The notes under the pieces were generated by a model, which ran no database searches, had not been told where the DNA came from, and saw nothing but the letters and a program-made list of their open reading frames with translations. Source: a virus. From it: a stretch of 64,000 bases of DNA. The stretch covers positions 1 through 64,000 of IMG/VR virus record IMGVR_UViG_3300037258_001185. One strand, given 5' to 3'. This document shows, one piece after another, positions 40,082 through 48,356 of the stretch. Position numbers and translations under genes: made by a program. Numbering within the stretch: the stretch's first letter is position 1; each line of letters begins with the position of its first letter.

Positions 40082-40857
40082 ATCTTGGTGACAAGCCTGA
40101 GTTGCGGTGGCTCCCCGTCGACTGCCTGTCGGTCGACAACCGCTATCAGCGAACGCTCAACACCCGCGCCGGCAGGAAGCTCGTCGCCGAGATCGTCGCG
40201 AATTTCGCATGGTCCGCCTTCCAGGCGATCCTCGCGACGCCAGCCGGAGCCGGTTGGCTGATCGTTGATGGACAGCATCGCGTTGAGGCGGCTCGCCAGT
40301 TGGGTATCGCGGAGGTGCCGGCCGTTGTCGTCACCTCGGTCAGCGTCGTCGAGCAGGCCCTGGCCTTCGTGACCGCAAACAAACAGCGCGTCGCCGTCAA
40401 CAACTACGCGCTGCATCACGCGGCCGTGGTCGGCGGCGATCCGCTTGCGACCGAGGTCGACCGGGTGTGCCGCGAGGCCGGCGTCTCGGTGCCCCGCTAT
40501 CCCATACCGGAGATCAACCTTGTGCCGGGCCAGACGCTCGCGCTCAGCACAATCACCAGCCTCGTCAAAAATGACGCGGCGCTTGCGACTCTAACGCTGC
40601 GCTGTCTCGCCGAAGCCTACCGCCGCACTAAGGGAGCGCTCCGCGCGCCGACGATCGCCGCCGCGGCTCTGGTGCTGGAAAGGCGCCCAAAGCCAGACCG
40701 GCCGGCCTCGGCCGGCATCATCACCAGTTTTCTCAGCCAGCGCACCTCAGCCGATCTGGCTATCGAGGCCCTGAAGCATCGCGGTAAGTACGGGGGCACG
40801 ATGAAGGAAGCCATCGCCGGCATGCTGCGCCGCCGCGTCGAGGCGCCGCGCCGGTGA
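40078..40857 (+). CDS. ParB/Srx-fold nuclease-domain protein
   Basis: 259 aa, ATGA overlap with the sigma factor gene. N-terminal ParB-type domain: ELRWLPVDCLSVDNRYQR, and WLIVDGQHRVEAARQLG (the GQHR motif). The C-terminal part is helical. Proteins of this type in phages are DNA-binding or NTP-dependent; a partition role is unlikely without ParA. Confidence 0.75.
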   Translation: MNLGDKPELRWLPVDCLSVDNRYQRTLNTRAGRKLVAEIVANFAWSAFQAILATPAGAGWLIVDGQHRVEAARQLGIAEVPAVVVTSVSVVEQALAFVTANKQRVAVNNYALHHAAVVGGDPLATEVDRVCREAGVSVPRYPIPEINLVPGQTLALSTITSLVKNDAALATLTLRCLAEAYRRTKGALRAPTIAAAALVLERRPKPDRPASAGIITSFLSQRTSADLAIEALKHRGKYGGTMKEAIAGMLRRRVEAPRR

Positions 40858-41138
40858 GCGCCTTCATCGTCGCCACCGCGGCCGACAAGCTGCGCGCCTT
40901 CGACGACCTCGATCCCGCACTGCGCGAACTGATCGATTACGGACCCTTCAATCCGGACAGCGTCTTCATCATGCGCCAGATGCAGAGCGACCTTGGCGTG
41001 GCCGAAACGGCGCGTCGGATGCGCGCGCAGATCGCCGAGACGCCGGAGACCTGGGCCGCGAACACCGCGCACGCCTGGAAACCCGAGCGAGGCAGTCCGC
41101 TCGCCGGCAGGGCGCCCAATCGGAGGAACGCCGCATGA
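40854..41138 (+). CDS. Hypothetical protein (94 aa)
   Basis: GTG start overlapping the ParB-like stop. Helical, with LRELIDYGPFNPDSVFIMRQ. No family assigned. Confidence 0.6.
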   Translation: MSAFIVATAADKLRAFDDLDPALRELIDYGPFNPDSVFIMRQMQSDLGVAETARRMRAQIAETPETWAANTAHAWKPERGSPLAGRAPNRRNAA

Positions 41139-41626
41139 GCACGGGCCTTTGGGGATTCCCGGCCAGCGGTCAGAAGGGTCGCTGGACCGCTCTCGTCGAG
41201 CCGATGGTGTCGCGCGCGACACGCTTCCACACCCTGAAACGCTCCCACGCGAGCGACGGAACGGCTGTCATGCGCCGCGTCGGCGAGGGACCGACCGCGC
41301 AAAACGTCATAGAGGCGGTGCGCGAATACGAGATCCGCTTCGAGCTCGTCCAAATCGAGGAAGGGGGGCCCTTAAGCGAGCCGACGATCGTCGGGAGGTC
41401 GCACGATGGCCTCAGCCTCAACGGCACCGACGACGTACGCGATTTCCTCCAGGCGATCGTCGACTGCGCCGCTCAGATGGGGATCGAGGCAACCGAGGCG
41501 GCCAAGCTCGACCTGACCGGCGAACTCGACGCCACCCTCAACCACCTCGACGACATGCGCCGCCTCGCCATGGGCGATAAATACGCCGGCCAGGTGCGGA
41601 AAACGCCTAAGGAACGCCGAGGATGA
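41135..41626 (+). CDS. Hypothetical protein (163 aa)
   Basis: ATGA overlaps at both ends. N-terminus with Trp and basic residues; centre EAVREYEIRFELVQIEE; C-terminus helical. No domain recognised. Confidence 0.6.
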   Translation: MSTGLWGFPASGQKGRWTALVEPMVSRATRFHTLKRSHASDGTAVMRRVGEGPTAQNVIEAVREYEIRFELVQIEEGGPLSEPTIVGRSHDGLSLNGTDDVRDFLQAIVDCAAQMGIEATEAAKLDLTGELDATLNHLDDMRRLAMGDKYAGQVRKTPKERRG

Positions 41627-41826
41627 CGGCAAAAGGTCTCCCTGCGCAGCTCGCCGACATCGACGGCGAGGCGGAACCCGATCCTGACATCGGGGGCGCG
41701 ACGGTGACCCACGACCCCATGCAGAGCCGCCAGACCGGAATGAGCGACCTGCTCGACGCCACCCTCAACTGCTCTCAGATCGTCATACTCGACGGCGAGA
41801 CCGACAGGGGGGCGCACAAGGAATGA
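41623..41826 (+). CDS. Small acidic hypothetical protein (67 aa)
   Basis: Acidic, low-complexity, no membrane segment. Supported by tight coupling and coding context. Confidence 0.5.
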   Translation: MTAKGLPAQLADIDGEAEPDPDIGGATVTHDPMQSRQTGMSDLLDATLNCSQIVILDGETDRGAHKE

Positions 41827-42005
41827 TCGCGGAATTGCTGCACTACGCCGTCGGCTTTGTCCTGATGATGGCAGCCGCAAAGTGCACCGCGATCGCCTGG
41901 TGGCTGACGACACCAATCGGCCGCGCTCGCTGGGACAAGGTGTATCAGGCCGAAGTGGAGAGACGGCGCGTCAACAAGCTGATCCGCGAAAGCCTCAGGC
42001 GATGA
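41823..42005 (+). CDS. Small membrane protein (60 aa)
   Basis: Hydrophobic helix at residues 7-29 (VGFVLMMAAAKCTAIAWWL) then a basic tail. Function unknown. Confidence 0.6.
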   Translation: MIAELLHYAVGFVLMMAAAKCTAIAWWLTTPIGRARWDKVYQAEVERRRVNKLIRESLRR

Positions 42006-42123
42006 CGGCCGCGCGGCGGCGACGTTGCGTCCATAAAACACGCGCGTGAGTTTGGTTCAGGAGTTGGCGCGGGCTGGCCGCGTCTTGATGCCGATCGGGG
42101 GATTGGCGAAGGGGAGAGGCGTT

Positions 42124-42396
42124 ATGGGATTGCGTGACATGGTGGCGGCGGCGTCGGGCTGGCTGCATGCGCGGCGCGACACGGCCGTCCACAACAAGCT
42201 CGGCTTCATGGCGAGTTTGTTCGACCCGATGAAGGAAATGCTGGCCGAGCACATGGCGGCGGCCGAGGCTCGGAAGCGCGAACACGAGGCGGCGGCGGCG
42301 GTGCACACGGCGCAGGCGCAGGCGCACCAGACGGCGATCGACCAGTCGGCGATGCTGGCCGCGAACGTCGAGAAGCTGTTCACCCAGCCGCTCTGA
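42124..42396 (+). CDS. Coiled-coil hypothetical protein (90 aa)
   Basis: ATG at 42124 chosen because GGGGAGAGG sits just upstream; the frame opens earlier at a GTG (42046). Long Ala/Glu/His-rich helix (residues 30-80), probably coiled coil. Confidence 0.6.
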   Translation: MGLRDMVAAASGWLHARRDTAVHNKLGFMASLFDPMKEMLAEHMAAAEARKREHEAAAAVHTAQAQAHQTAIDQSAMLAANVEKLFTQPL

Positions 42397-42409
42397 GAGG
42401 GCAACGCCG

Positions 42410-42574
42410 ATGGCCTGGTTTCTCCTGGCGATTTTGGTCCTCCGTGGCTTCGGGCTGCTGGTCGAAGGCGTCGGGAAAAACCTGGTCGCCGAGCGCGCCG
42501 CGGCTTTGATTGGCGCGGCATGCTTCGGCGCCTGCGCCGGATGGCTCTACTTCGCAAGCGGGCTGTTCGCATGA
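42410..42574 (+). CDS. Small membrane protein (54 aa)
   Basis: Two hydrophobic segments (WFLLAILVLRGFGLLV and ALIGAACFGACAGWLYFA) with a short charged loop. ATGA overlap with the next gene supports it. Confidence 0.55.
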   Translation: MAWFLLAILVLRGFGLLVEGVGKNLVAERAAALIGAACFGACAGWLYFASGLFA

Positions 42575-43176
42575 GGGGCGCCGACCTGATCGTGCCGCGC
42601 TCAACCACCGCGCTGATCCCCTACGTCGGGAACAGCCGGACGCACAGCCCGGAGCAGGTGCAGCAGATCGCGGGCTCGATCCGCGAATTCGGCTTCACCA
42701 ATCCGGTGCTGATCGACCAGGACAACGGCATCATCGCCGGGCACGGCCGCGTCCTGGCCGCTCAGTTGCTTGGCCTGTCTGAAGTGCCCTGCATCGTGCT
42801 CAGCCACCTCTCGCCGGCGCAGCGGCGCGCCTACGTCATCGCCGACAACAAGCTGGCGCTCAACGCCGGCTGGGACGAGAAAATGCTCGCCCTCGAGCTC
42901 GACGAGCTGAAGGCGGGCGGCTTCGACCTCGACCTCACCGGGTTCGGCGAGGTCGAGCGCGCCGATCTGGAGTTGCGGCTGAATGATCCTGCGCCGTCGG
43001 GCGGCAATGACGCGCCGCCCGACGCGGAGCCGATGGAGTTGCGCTGGGGCAATACCCGGCTGCCGATCACGGCGACCGAGAAACTGGCGCTGACCGGCCG
43101 GCTCGATCAGCACTTGAAGGATTTCGGCGCGCCCTACGGCTTCGTTCGGGAAGGGCTGGGGCTCGGCGCCGAATAG
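42571..43176 (+). CDS. ParB N-terminal domain protein (201 aa)
   Basis: Domain signature in order: LIPYVGNSRTHSPEQVQQIA, SIREFGFTNPVLIDQDNGII, AGHGRVLAAQLLGL, VIADNKLALNAGWD. The family often precedes DNA methyltransferase domains in phage proteins; this copy is stand-alone. It is a paralogue of the protein at 46137-46736. Confidence 0.88.
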   Translation: MRGADLIVPRSTTALIPYVGNSRTHSPEQVQQIAGSIREFGFTNPVLIDQDNGIIAGHGRVLAAQLLGLSEVPCIVLSHLSPAQRRAYVIADNKLALNAGWDEKMLALELDELKAGGFDLDLTGFGEVERADLELRLNDPAPSGGNDAPPDAEPMELRWGNTRLPITATEKLALTGRLDQHLKDFGAPYGFVREGLGLGAE

Positions 43177-43179
43177 CGA

Positions 43180-43464
43180 TCAGGCCGGGCGCGGCCGGTG
43201 AGCCGCACGAACACGCTGCGCCATGGCGGCGGCGGCGTGGCACATCGGAGCGAACGCCGGCTCGCTGGCACGGGAGGCGGCCCAGCGTGCCATATCGGCG
43301 GCCAACGCGACTTCCCTGGCCGGCGTCATGTTGTCGTTCATCTGCTCCACGTCACGCCGCTGGCTCCAAACGCCAGACGCCTCAGTGCCCCTACCGAAGA
43401 ACACTTGGGGCCAAGCCTGCCTAAAACCTTGGCGACGCGGACGGTCGAACACGGCCTTTGCCAT
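43180..43464 (-). CDS. Hypothetical protein (94 aa)
   Basis: Only gene behind promoter module C. Basic N-terminus, Ala/Met-rich helical C-terminus. Convergent with the ParB-like gene, ending 3 bp from it. Confidence 0.55.
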   Translation of the reverse strand: MAKAVFDRPRRQGFRQAWPQVFFGRGTEASGVWSQRRDVEQMNDNMTPAREVALAADMARWAASRASEPAFAPMCHAAAAMAQRVRAAHRPRPA

Positions 43465-43506
43465 CACCAATCTCCCCTCGAACCGCAAGCAATCTCAACG
43501 CTGTGG

Positions 43507-43566
43507 ATAATAACACAACCCGCTAATCGATCAACATAAAAGCGCGTTATACGCGCTTTTATGTTG
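43507..43566 (-). promoter_or_regulatory. Leftward promoter module C with perfect palindrome
   Basis: Perfect 14-bp arms CAACATAAAAGCGC (43532-43545) and its complement (43553-43566). On the minus strand -35 TTGATC (43529-43534), 16-base spacer, -10 TATTAT (43507-43512). The palindrome contains the stop codon of the upstream gene (43559-43561). Confidence 0.82.
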
Positions 43567-43735
43567 GCAGCTCCTTCAATCGACGGACGATCGCTTGCGC
43601 TGCGTAAAGGCCGCAGCCATAGGCTTCGAGGTAGGAGATGATCGGGCCGGCTGCATAGCCGGCGGCGAACATGCGCGCGGCCGTGGCGCGGCACCAATCG
43701 TCGGCCGGCGCGGTCCAGGGGATTGTTCGGCTCAT
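43559..43735 (-). CDS. Small hypothetical protein (58 aa)
   Basis: ATG at 43735; the TAA lies in the module C palindrome. Contains AGYAAGPIISYLEAYGCGLY. Last gene of the leftward operon from module D. Confidence 0.6.
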   Translation of the reverse strand: MSRTIPWTAPADDWCRATAARMFAAGYAAGPIISYLEAYGCGLYAAQAIVRRLKELPT

Positions 43736-43959
43736 CGATCCGCCCTCATCGCTACGCGGGTGACGTCGCCGCGGACACCGTCGTCGCGGCCATTGAGATA
43801 GGCATCGAGCCAATCTGCGCTGGCCGCCGGGTAGAGATCGCAAGCTTCGCGAGGGCTGACGAATTGCCGCGAAACATGACCGTCGAGCCAACCGCGCAGG
43901 CCAGGTTCGTCGCGGTGCGCGCGGCAGAACTTGGCCGCCGCCGAGATGGCGCCCTTCAT
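43732..43959 (-). CDS. Small hypothetical protein (75 aa)
   Basis: Helical with many charged residues; coupled at both ends by 4-nt overlaps. No family. Confidence 0.6.
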   Translation of the reverse strand: MKGAISAAAKFCRAHRDEPGLRGWLDGHVSRQFVSPREACDLYPAASADWLDAYLNGRDDGVRGDVTRVAMRADR

Positions 43960-44207
43960 TGCTCGCTGTCCTCGATCAGCGTGAGCAGGTCGGCGATCGC
44001 CTCCTCCTCGGTCGCACCGTAGCCGACCTGGCCGCGATTGCAGGAGTCCGGCGCGCCGTCATATCGGTCGTCATCGATCGCGGCATAGTCGAACGCGCGG
44101 GTCGGCAGGCAGCCGGCCTCGGTGGCCGAGACGCGGACATTGACGATCCTGGTTGATGCGTCGGGAAGTGCGCCGGTCGGGCCGGCCTGGACAGCGTAGA
44201 TGGTCAT
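43956..44207 (-). CDS. Small hypothetical protein (83 aa)
   Basis: ATG at 44207. Ends with YGATEEEAIADLLTLIED, resembling HicB-like antitoxin ends, but no HicA partner is seen, so no toxin-antitoxin call is made. Confidence 0.6.
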   Translation of the reverse strand: MTIYAVQAGPTGALPDASTRIVNVRVSATEAGCLPTRAFDYAAIDDDRYDGAPDSCNRGQVGYGATEEEAIADLLTLIEDSEQ

Positions 44208-44368
44208 TTCGGACTCCAATCAGACGGGAAGACCTCGGCGGCTGCAGCCCACGGGCTGACGCCCTCTAGCCGCAGCGCCTCGGCTGTCTTGCGGGTATTT
44301 GCGGTCATCCGCGCCGCCAGGGCCGCGCGGCAACGGTCGAGCGCCGCCCACCATTCATCGTGTGCCAT
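44204..44368 (-). CDS. Small hypothetical protein (54 aa)
   Basis: MAHDEWWAALDRCRAALAAR start, helical; stop overlaps the next ATG (ATGA). No family assigned. Confidence 0.55.
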   Translation of the reverse strand: MAHDEWWAALDRCRAALAARMTANTRKTAEALRLEGVSPWAAAAEVFPSDWSPK

Positions 44369-44380
44369 CGCCGTTGCTCC

Positions 44381-44803
44381 TCAGACCGCCATGAAGCGGA
44401 TCTTGCGGCCCTGTGCGTCTTTCGCCGGCAGGTCGAGGTGCTTGGCGGCGATTACCGTGATCCAGTAGAAGCCGCCGCGATCGGCGCGGACGATCCACTT
44501 CTGCTGCTCGGCGTAGCGGATGACGCCAGGGCTGACGAACTGCAGCAGGTCTTCGCGCTCGACGACGTGGGTGCGCAGCAGCGCGGTCCGCAGGTCGTCA
44601 TTGGTCAACCGCTCGTGCGGCAGCGACCAGTCGCGGATCAGGTGGCCGTCGGCATCCTCGCTGTAGACCGGCTTGTCGGCGACGGCCCGCGCCATGGTCT
44701 TGGCGGCGCGGCTGGCCATCCCGCAGCGATCTTCGTAGGCGCGGCGCTTGTTCGCGACGGTCGGGAGCGACAGGGTCGAGCGAGTAGCGATTTTGCGGGG
44801 CAT
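44381..44803 (-). CDS. Hypothetical protein (140 aa)
   Basis: First gene behind promoter module D. Basic N-terminus; C-terminal half DDLRTALLRTHVVEREDLLQ then WIVRADRGGFYWITVIAA, possibly winged-helix-like (weak). Confidence 0.6.
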   Translation of the reverse strand: MPRKIATRSTLSLPTVANKRRAYEDRCGMASRAAKTMARAVADKPVYSEDADGHLIRDWSLPHERLTNDDLRTALLRTHVVEREDLLQFVSPGVIRYAEQQKWIVRADRGGFYWITVIAAKHLDLPAKDAQGRKIRFMAV

Positions 44804-44843
44804 CGTCGTCTCCGTGGAAAAGCAAACAATCTCAACGCCGTGG

Positions 44844-44897
44844 ATAATAACATATCCGGCAAACTCGTCAACAAAAAGCGCGCTATGCGCGCCTTTT
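44844..44897 (-). promoter_or_regulatory. Leftward promoter module D with palindrome
   Basis: Palindrome AAAAAGCGCGC/GCGCGCcTTTTT (44873-44897). On the minus strand -35 TTGACG (44866-44871), 16-base spacer, -10 TATTAT (44844-44849). Drives the six-gene leftward operon ending at 43559. Confidence 0.8.
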
Positions 44898-44969
44898 TAT
44901 TAGGAAAAATGCGATGAATACGATGTCGCGGGCCGGTGACGGCCGCCTGAAATCCGGGGAGAGACGCTG

Positions 44970-45416
44970 ATGGCCGCTAAGGGCACCTGCCCGGATTGCC
45001 GGGGCAGCGGGAGCCGCCCGCGGCCGCCTGGGCACGACGGCCGGTCGAATCCATTCCGGCAGCTATGCCAGCGCTGCCAGGGCGTTGGTATCGCGACCCT
45101 GACGGCGGATGAGCACGCTACCGATTTTCGCATGCGACAGACCGCCGGGACGACGATGGCCTCGCGTCGCGCGACATCTTCCACCAGCAGCGGCGATCGC
45201 AGCTTCCGGTCCGGTATCGAGGTCGCGGGCGACATTCGTCGGCGGCGCGATCAGATCAGAAATGAGGAAGGGCGCGGCGCTCCGTCTTGTGAACCAACGC
45301 CAGACCCGCCGGCGACAGGTTCTGTCACAGAGTCTGTCACAGCCCCAGCGACAAGCCGCGGTGACCTCGGTTGTCCCTATGGCTGTGTCGACGACTGCGC
45401 CGGCCTGTGCATGTGA
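44970..45416 (+). CDS. Zinc-knuckle hypothetical protein (148 aa)
   Basis: N-terminal CPDCRGSGSRPRPPG and CQRCQGVGI form a DnaJ-like Cys4 zinc finger; the C-terminus has CPYGCVDDCAGLC. The middle is low-complexity. Role unknown. Confidence 0.55.
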   Translation: MAAKGTCPDCRGSGSRPRPPGHDGRSNPFRQLCQRCQGVGIATLTADEHATDFRMRQTAGTTMASRRATSSTSSGDRSFRSGIEVAGDIRRRRDQIRNEEGRGAPSCEPTPDPPATGSVTESVTAPATSRGDLGCPYGCVDDCAGLCM

Positions 45417-45427
45417 GGAGAATGCCA

Positions 45428-45595
45428 ATGGCCATGACAAAGCGCCGGTGGCATCCCCGGCGCCCGACGGAGTTGCTCGAGATCGAGGACGCCGACGAGC
45501 TGCCGGACGGCTCTGGCGTCGACGATCGCTCGACCTTCAACCTTGGCGACGGCACCCGCTGGATCGAGCCGCATTACGAGGAGGACGTCCAATGA
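45428..45595 (+). CDS. Small hypothetical protein (55 aa)
   Basis: ATG at 45428 with GAGGAG seven bases upstream. Acidic core DADELPDGSGVDD. Stop overlaps the next start. Confidence 0.5.
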   Translation: MAMTKRRWHPRRPTELLEIEDADELPDGSGVDDRSTFNLGDGTRWIEPHYEEDVQ

Positions 45596-45792
45596 AGGCG
45601 GCTCGAATTCGGGCGATCATCACGGTGAATGATCAGTGGGGGCGGCCGCACACCGCAGGCGGCGAGGTCGTCATCGAGCAGGACAAGTCGCCGACGTTCA
45701 TCGGGCTGCTCGACGCCAGCGGCCAGCCGCTCTACCGCTTCCCCCAACAGAACCGGATCGGCTTCGATCTGGGATGGGACGACGACGGATGA
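45592..45792 (+). CDS. Small hypothetical protein (66 aa)
   Basis: Beta-rich (IRAIITVNDQWGRPH, GGEVVIEQDKSPTFIGLLD). Coupled to the previous gene by ATGA. No family. Confidence 0.55.
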   Translation: MKAARIRAIITVNDQWGRPHTAGGEVVIEQDKSPTFIGLLDASGQPLYRFPQQNRIGFDLGWDDDG

Positions 45793-45805
45793 CGCGCGCC
45801 GCCGC

Positions 45806-46039
45806 TCATCGCAGCTTTGCGACCGAAAACTTCCATCCAAGCATCCGCAGCTCGTGCCTTTTCTGTACGGCTTTGCGGCACCAATGGTCGTCTGGAATGA
45901 CACAATGTTCCATCGCAAGATGGTAGATCAGAATCAGTCTTTCGACGTGCGTCGGGCGCACTGGATGCGCCACAACGGCCGCGATCACCAGCGCCAAAGC
46001 CAGGGTCGGTAGGATCATGCTGCGCCAGACGCCCGCCAT
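45806..46039 (-). CDS. Small secreted protein, possible moron (77 aa)
   Basis: N-terminal signal peptide pattern: MAGVWRSM, hydrophobic ILPTLALALVIAAVVA, then the mature part with two Cys (CVIPDDHWC), suitable for a periplasmic disulphide. It is the only leftward gene in this rightward stretch and is not coupled to neighbours. Probable lysogenic-conversion cargo. Confidence 0.55.
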   Translation of the reverse strand: MAGVWRSMILPTLALALVIAAVVAHPVRPTHVERLILIYHLAMEHCVIPDDHWCRKAVQKRHELRMLGWKFSVAKLR

Positions 46040-46136
46040 CCCTTGCCGCCTTCGATCGTAAACGTCGCGCCATCATGCCTCCAGGCACAAGGCGCTGCAA
46101 GGTCGGGCGAGCAAACCCAGAAGTGGAAAGGGTAGA

Positions 46137-46736
46137 ATGAACATCCCAGACAGGATCGTTCAGCGGCCGACGGCGGCGCTGATTCCCTACGCCCGCAACA
46201 GCCGGACCCACAGCGAGCGCCAGGTCGCGCAGATCGCCGCCAGCATCCGGGAGTTCGGCTTTACCAACCCCGTGCTGATCGACGCCGAGGACGGCATCAT
46301 CGCCGGGCACGGCCGCGTCCTGGCGGCGCACACGCTCGGCGTGATCGAGGTGCCGTGCATCGTGCTGGCGCACCTGACTGAGCTGCAAAAGCGCGCCTAT
46401 GTGATCGCCGACAACCGCCTCGCCGAGAGCGCCGGCTGGGATGACGCGGCGCTGTCGGCGGAACTGGCGCGACTTGAGGAAGACGGCTTCAACCTCGGCC
46501 TGACCGGCTTCGATCCGATCGAGCTACGCGGCCTGATGGGCAGCAAGGATCTGCTCGACCCAACCGACGGCCGGGCCGAACACGGCGCCACCTTGCCGCG
46601 GCTGTTCATCGACGACCGCGCCGTCCTGATAACCTCGGAGGAACGCGACATGCTGCAGGATGCCTACGACCGGCACATGGAGACCTACGGCGTCACCGAC
46701 GGCTTTGTCGCGACGCTGCTGAGCAGCGGCCGATGA
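46137..46736 (+). CDS. ParB N-terminal domain protein, paralogue (199 aa)
   Basis: ALIPYARNSRTHSERQVAQI, REFGFTNPVLIDAEDGIIAG, HGRVLAAHTLG, VIADNRLAESAGWDDAAL: the same domain as 42571-43176, with strong identity in the first 130 residues. The C-terminal ends also correspond (a YDRHMETYGVTDGFV-type motif against DQHLKDFGAPYGFV). Likely a duplicated gene whose partner may be the ParB-methyltransferase next door. Confidence 0.88.
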   Translation: MNIPDRIVQRPTAALIPYARNSRTHSERQVAQIAASIREFGFTNPVLIDAEDGIIAGHGRVLAAHTLGVIEVPCIVLAHLTELQKRAYVIADNRLAESAGWDDAALSAELARLEEDGFNLGLTGFDPIELRGLMGSKDLLDPTDGRAEHGATLPRLFIDDRAVLITSEERDMLQDAYDRHMETYGVTDGFVATLLSSGR

Positions 46737-46912
46737 CCGCCGACTATCGCGGCCTGTCATACGAGCAGGCGTCTCGCGAAGGGCTGAGGCTGGTCCGACA
46801 GGCGGCCGAGACTGGCGCTTGGCACAAGATCCTCGAACCGCTCACCGCGCTGCGCGAAATCATGGCGCTCATGGTGCGTCGGCCGCCGTCACAGGAAGAC
46901 GACGGCGCTTGA
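46733..46912 (+). CDS. Small hypothetical protein (59 aa)
   Basis: ATGA overlap with the ParB-like gene. Helical: YEQASREGLRLVRQAAETGA. No family. Confidence 0.55.
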   Translation: MTADYRGLSYEQASREGLRLVRQAAETGAWHKILEPLTALREIMALMVRRPPSQEDDGA

Positions 46913-46943
46913 TGAGTTGCCCACATACCTGGCGAGGGTCGCG

Positions 46944-48356
46944 ATGATCTTCCACCTCAACTACCCGCTCGAAGGCCTGCGCGGCGCCGACTACAACCCG
47001 CGCCACATCGGCGAGACCGAGCTCGCCCGGCTGCGTCATTCGCTCGAACGCCTCAGCGTCTGCAAGCCGATCATCGTGCACGGCAAGACGATCGTCGCCG
47101 GCCACCAGCGCACGCGGTCGTTGCGGGCGCTCGGCCGGACGCACGCGCCGGCGATCGTCTTGGAGACGATCACGGCGACCGACGAAATCCGCTTCAACCA
47201 GCTCCACAACGGCACCGATTTTGACGCCGGTGACGAGAACTGCACGGTCGGGCCGGCTGGCTGCGAGCCGCTCCATTTCGAGGATGTGGCCTATCGCGCC
47301 ATCCAGGGCAACCTGCGCGGCCGGCTCGCGCCGGTACGGGGCGAAATCTGCCGCCTCGTCGAGCGCTACGGCAATTGGGGTGCCGCGACCGCGACGATGT
47401 CCGGCAAGGTCATCCATGCCGCGCAGTTCGCGCTGGCCTGCCGCCTGACCGGGCGGCCGTGCCGGGTCTACCGGATCCCCGACGAGATGGAGGAGGAGGC
47501 GGCAGCGCTGCTCGGCGCGAGCTACGGCAAGTTCTCCTACGAGCACCTGCCGCGCGCGACCTACATCCAGACCCGCGCCCAGATGTTCCGGCTACGGGAG
47601 AACGGGTCGCCGAAGCTCAACCTGTCGGCGCTCTACGAGACGCGCGTCAAGCCGGAATTGGCGCCCTCTGAGCGCATTCTCGATTTCGGCTGCGGCGAGG
47701 GCGATTACGTGCAGGCGCTATGCGCACGCGGCCACCCGATATTCGGGATCGAGTTCTTTTTCCGCGATGGCCAGAGCATCGACGCGACAACGGTGCATCG
47801 GATGATCGACGCCGCGACGGCCGACATGGAACGCAACGGCCTGTTCGATGTCGTCCTGGCCGACAGCGTGATGAACAGCATCGACTCGAAGCTGGCCGAG
47901 GCGGATGTCCTGACCTGCCTCAACGCGTTCTGCCGGCCGGGCGGCCGCATCTACTTCTCGGGCCGGCCGATGTATCGCGTCGAGAAGTCGCTGCGGGCGA
48001 CCTTGCGGGCCGATCAGCGGCGCGGCATCGAGTTCCTCGACGCCGACGGTTTCACCGGCCTCTACCGGGAAGGCAACTGGTTCTACCAGAAATTCCACTC
48101 CGACGAGGAGGCGCGCGCGCTTGGTGCCCGCTTCGTCGGCGAGCGGGCGAGCTTCAGCGGGGGCAAAAACTCCTGGCAGGTCGGCGGCGTCAAGACCATC
48201 GAGTTGCCGGCAGAGGAATGCCGCGCGTCGATCGCCCGCGAGTTCGACCTTATCTGGCCGGCAGGACGCCGCGTTGGCCGAGCGGATCAAATGCTCGCCG
48301 CATGGGATCGAGCCCGTAATATGCCACTCCGAACCGCCAATTCCGACAGGTCGTGA
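46944..48356 (+). CDS. ParB-domain/SAM-methyltransferase fusion protein
   Basis: 470 aa from the ATG at 46944. Residues 1-80: ParB-like domain (YNPRHIGETELARLRHSLER, GKTIVAGHQRTRSLRALG). Residues about 235-400: class I SAM methyltransferase (ERILDFGCGEGDYVQALCAR with the D.G.G.G SAM loop, then FDVVLADSVMNSI and LNAFCRPGGRIYFSG). No DPPY or PCQ catalytic motif, so the target may be unusual (modified base, RNA or protein). Confidence 0.82.
   Translation: MIFHLNYPLEGLRGADYNPRHIGETELARLRHSLERLSVCKPIIVHGKTIVAGHQRTRSLRALGRTHAPAIVLETITATDEIRFNQLHNGTDFDAGDENCTVGPAGCEPLHFEDVAYRAIQGNLRGRLAPVRGEICRLVERYGNWGAATATMSGKVIHAAQFALACRLTGRPCRVYRIPDEMEEEAAALLGASYGKFSYEHLPRATYIQTRAQMFRLRENGSPKLNLSALYETRVKPELAPSERILDFGCGEGDYVQALCARGHPIFGIEFFFRDGQSIDATTVHRMIDAATADMERNGLFDVVLADSVMNSIDSKLAEADVLTCLNAFCRPGGRIYFSGRPMYRVEKSLRATLRADQRRGIEFLDADGFTGLYREGNWFYQKFHSDEEARALGARFVGERASFSGGKNSWQVGGVKTIELPAEECRASIAREFDLIWPAGRRVGRADQMLAAWDRARNMPLRTANSDRS

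Noticed and set aside
43956-44368. HicAB-like toxin-antitoxin pair
   Set aside because: The 83-aa protein has only a loosely HicB-like end, and the neighbour lacks the HicA dsRNA-binding His motif.
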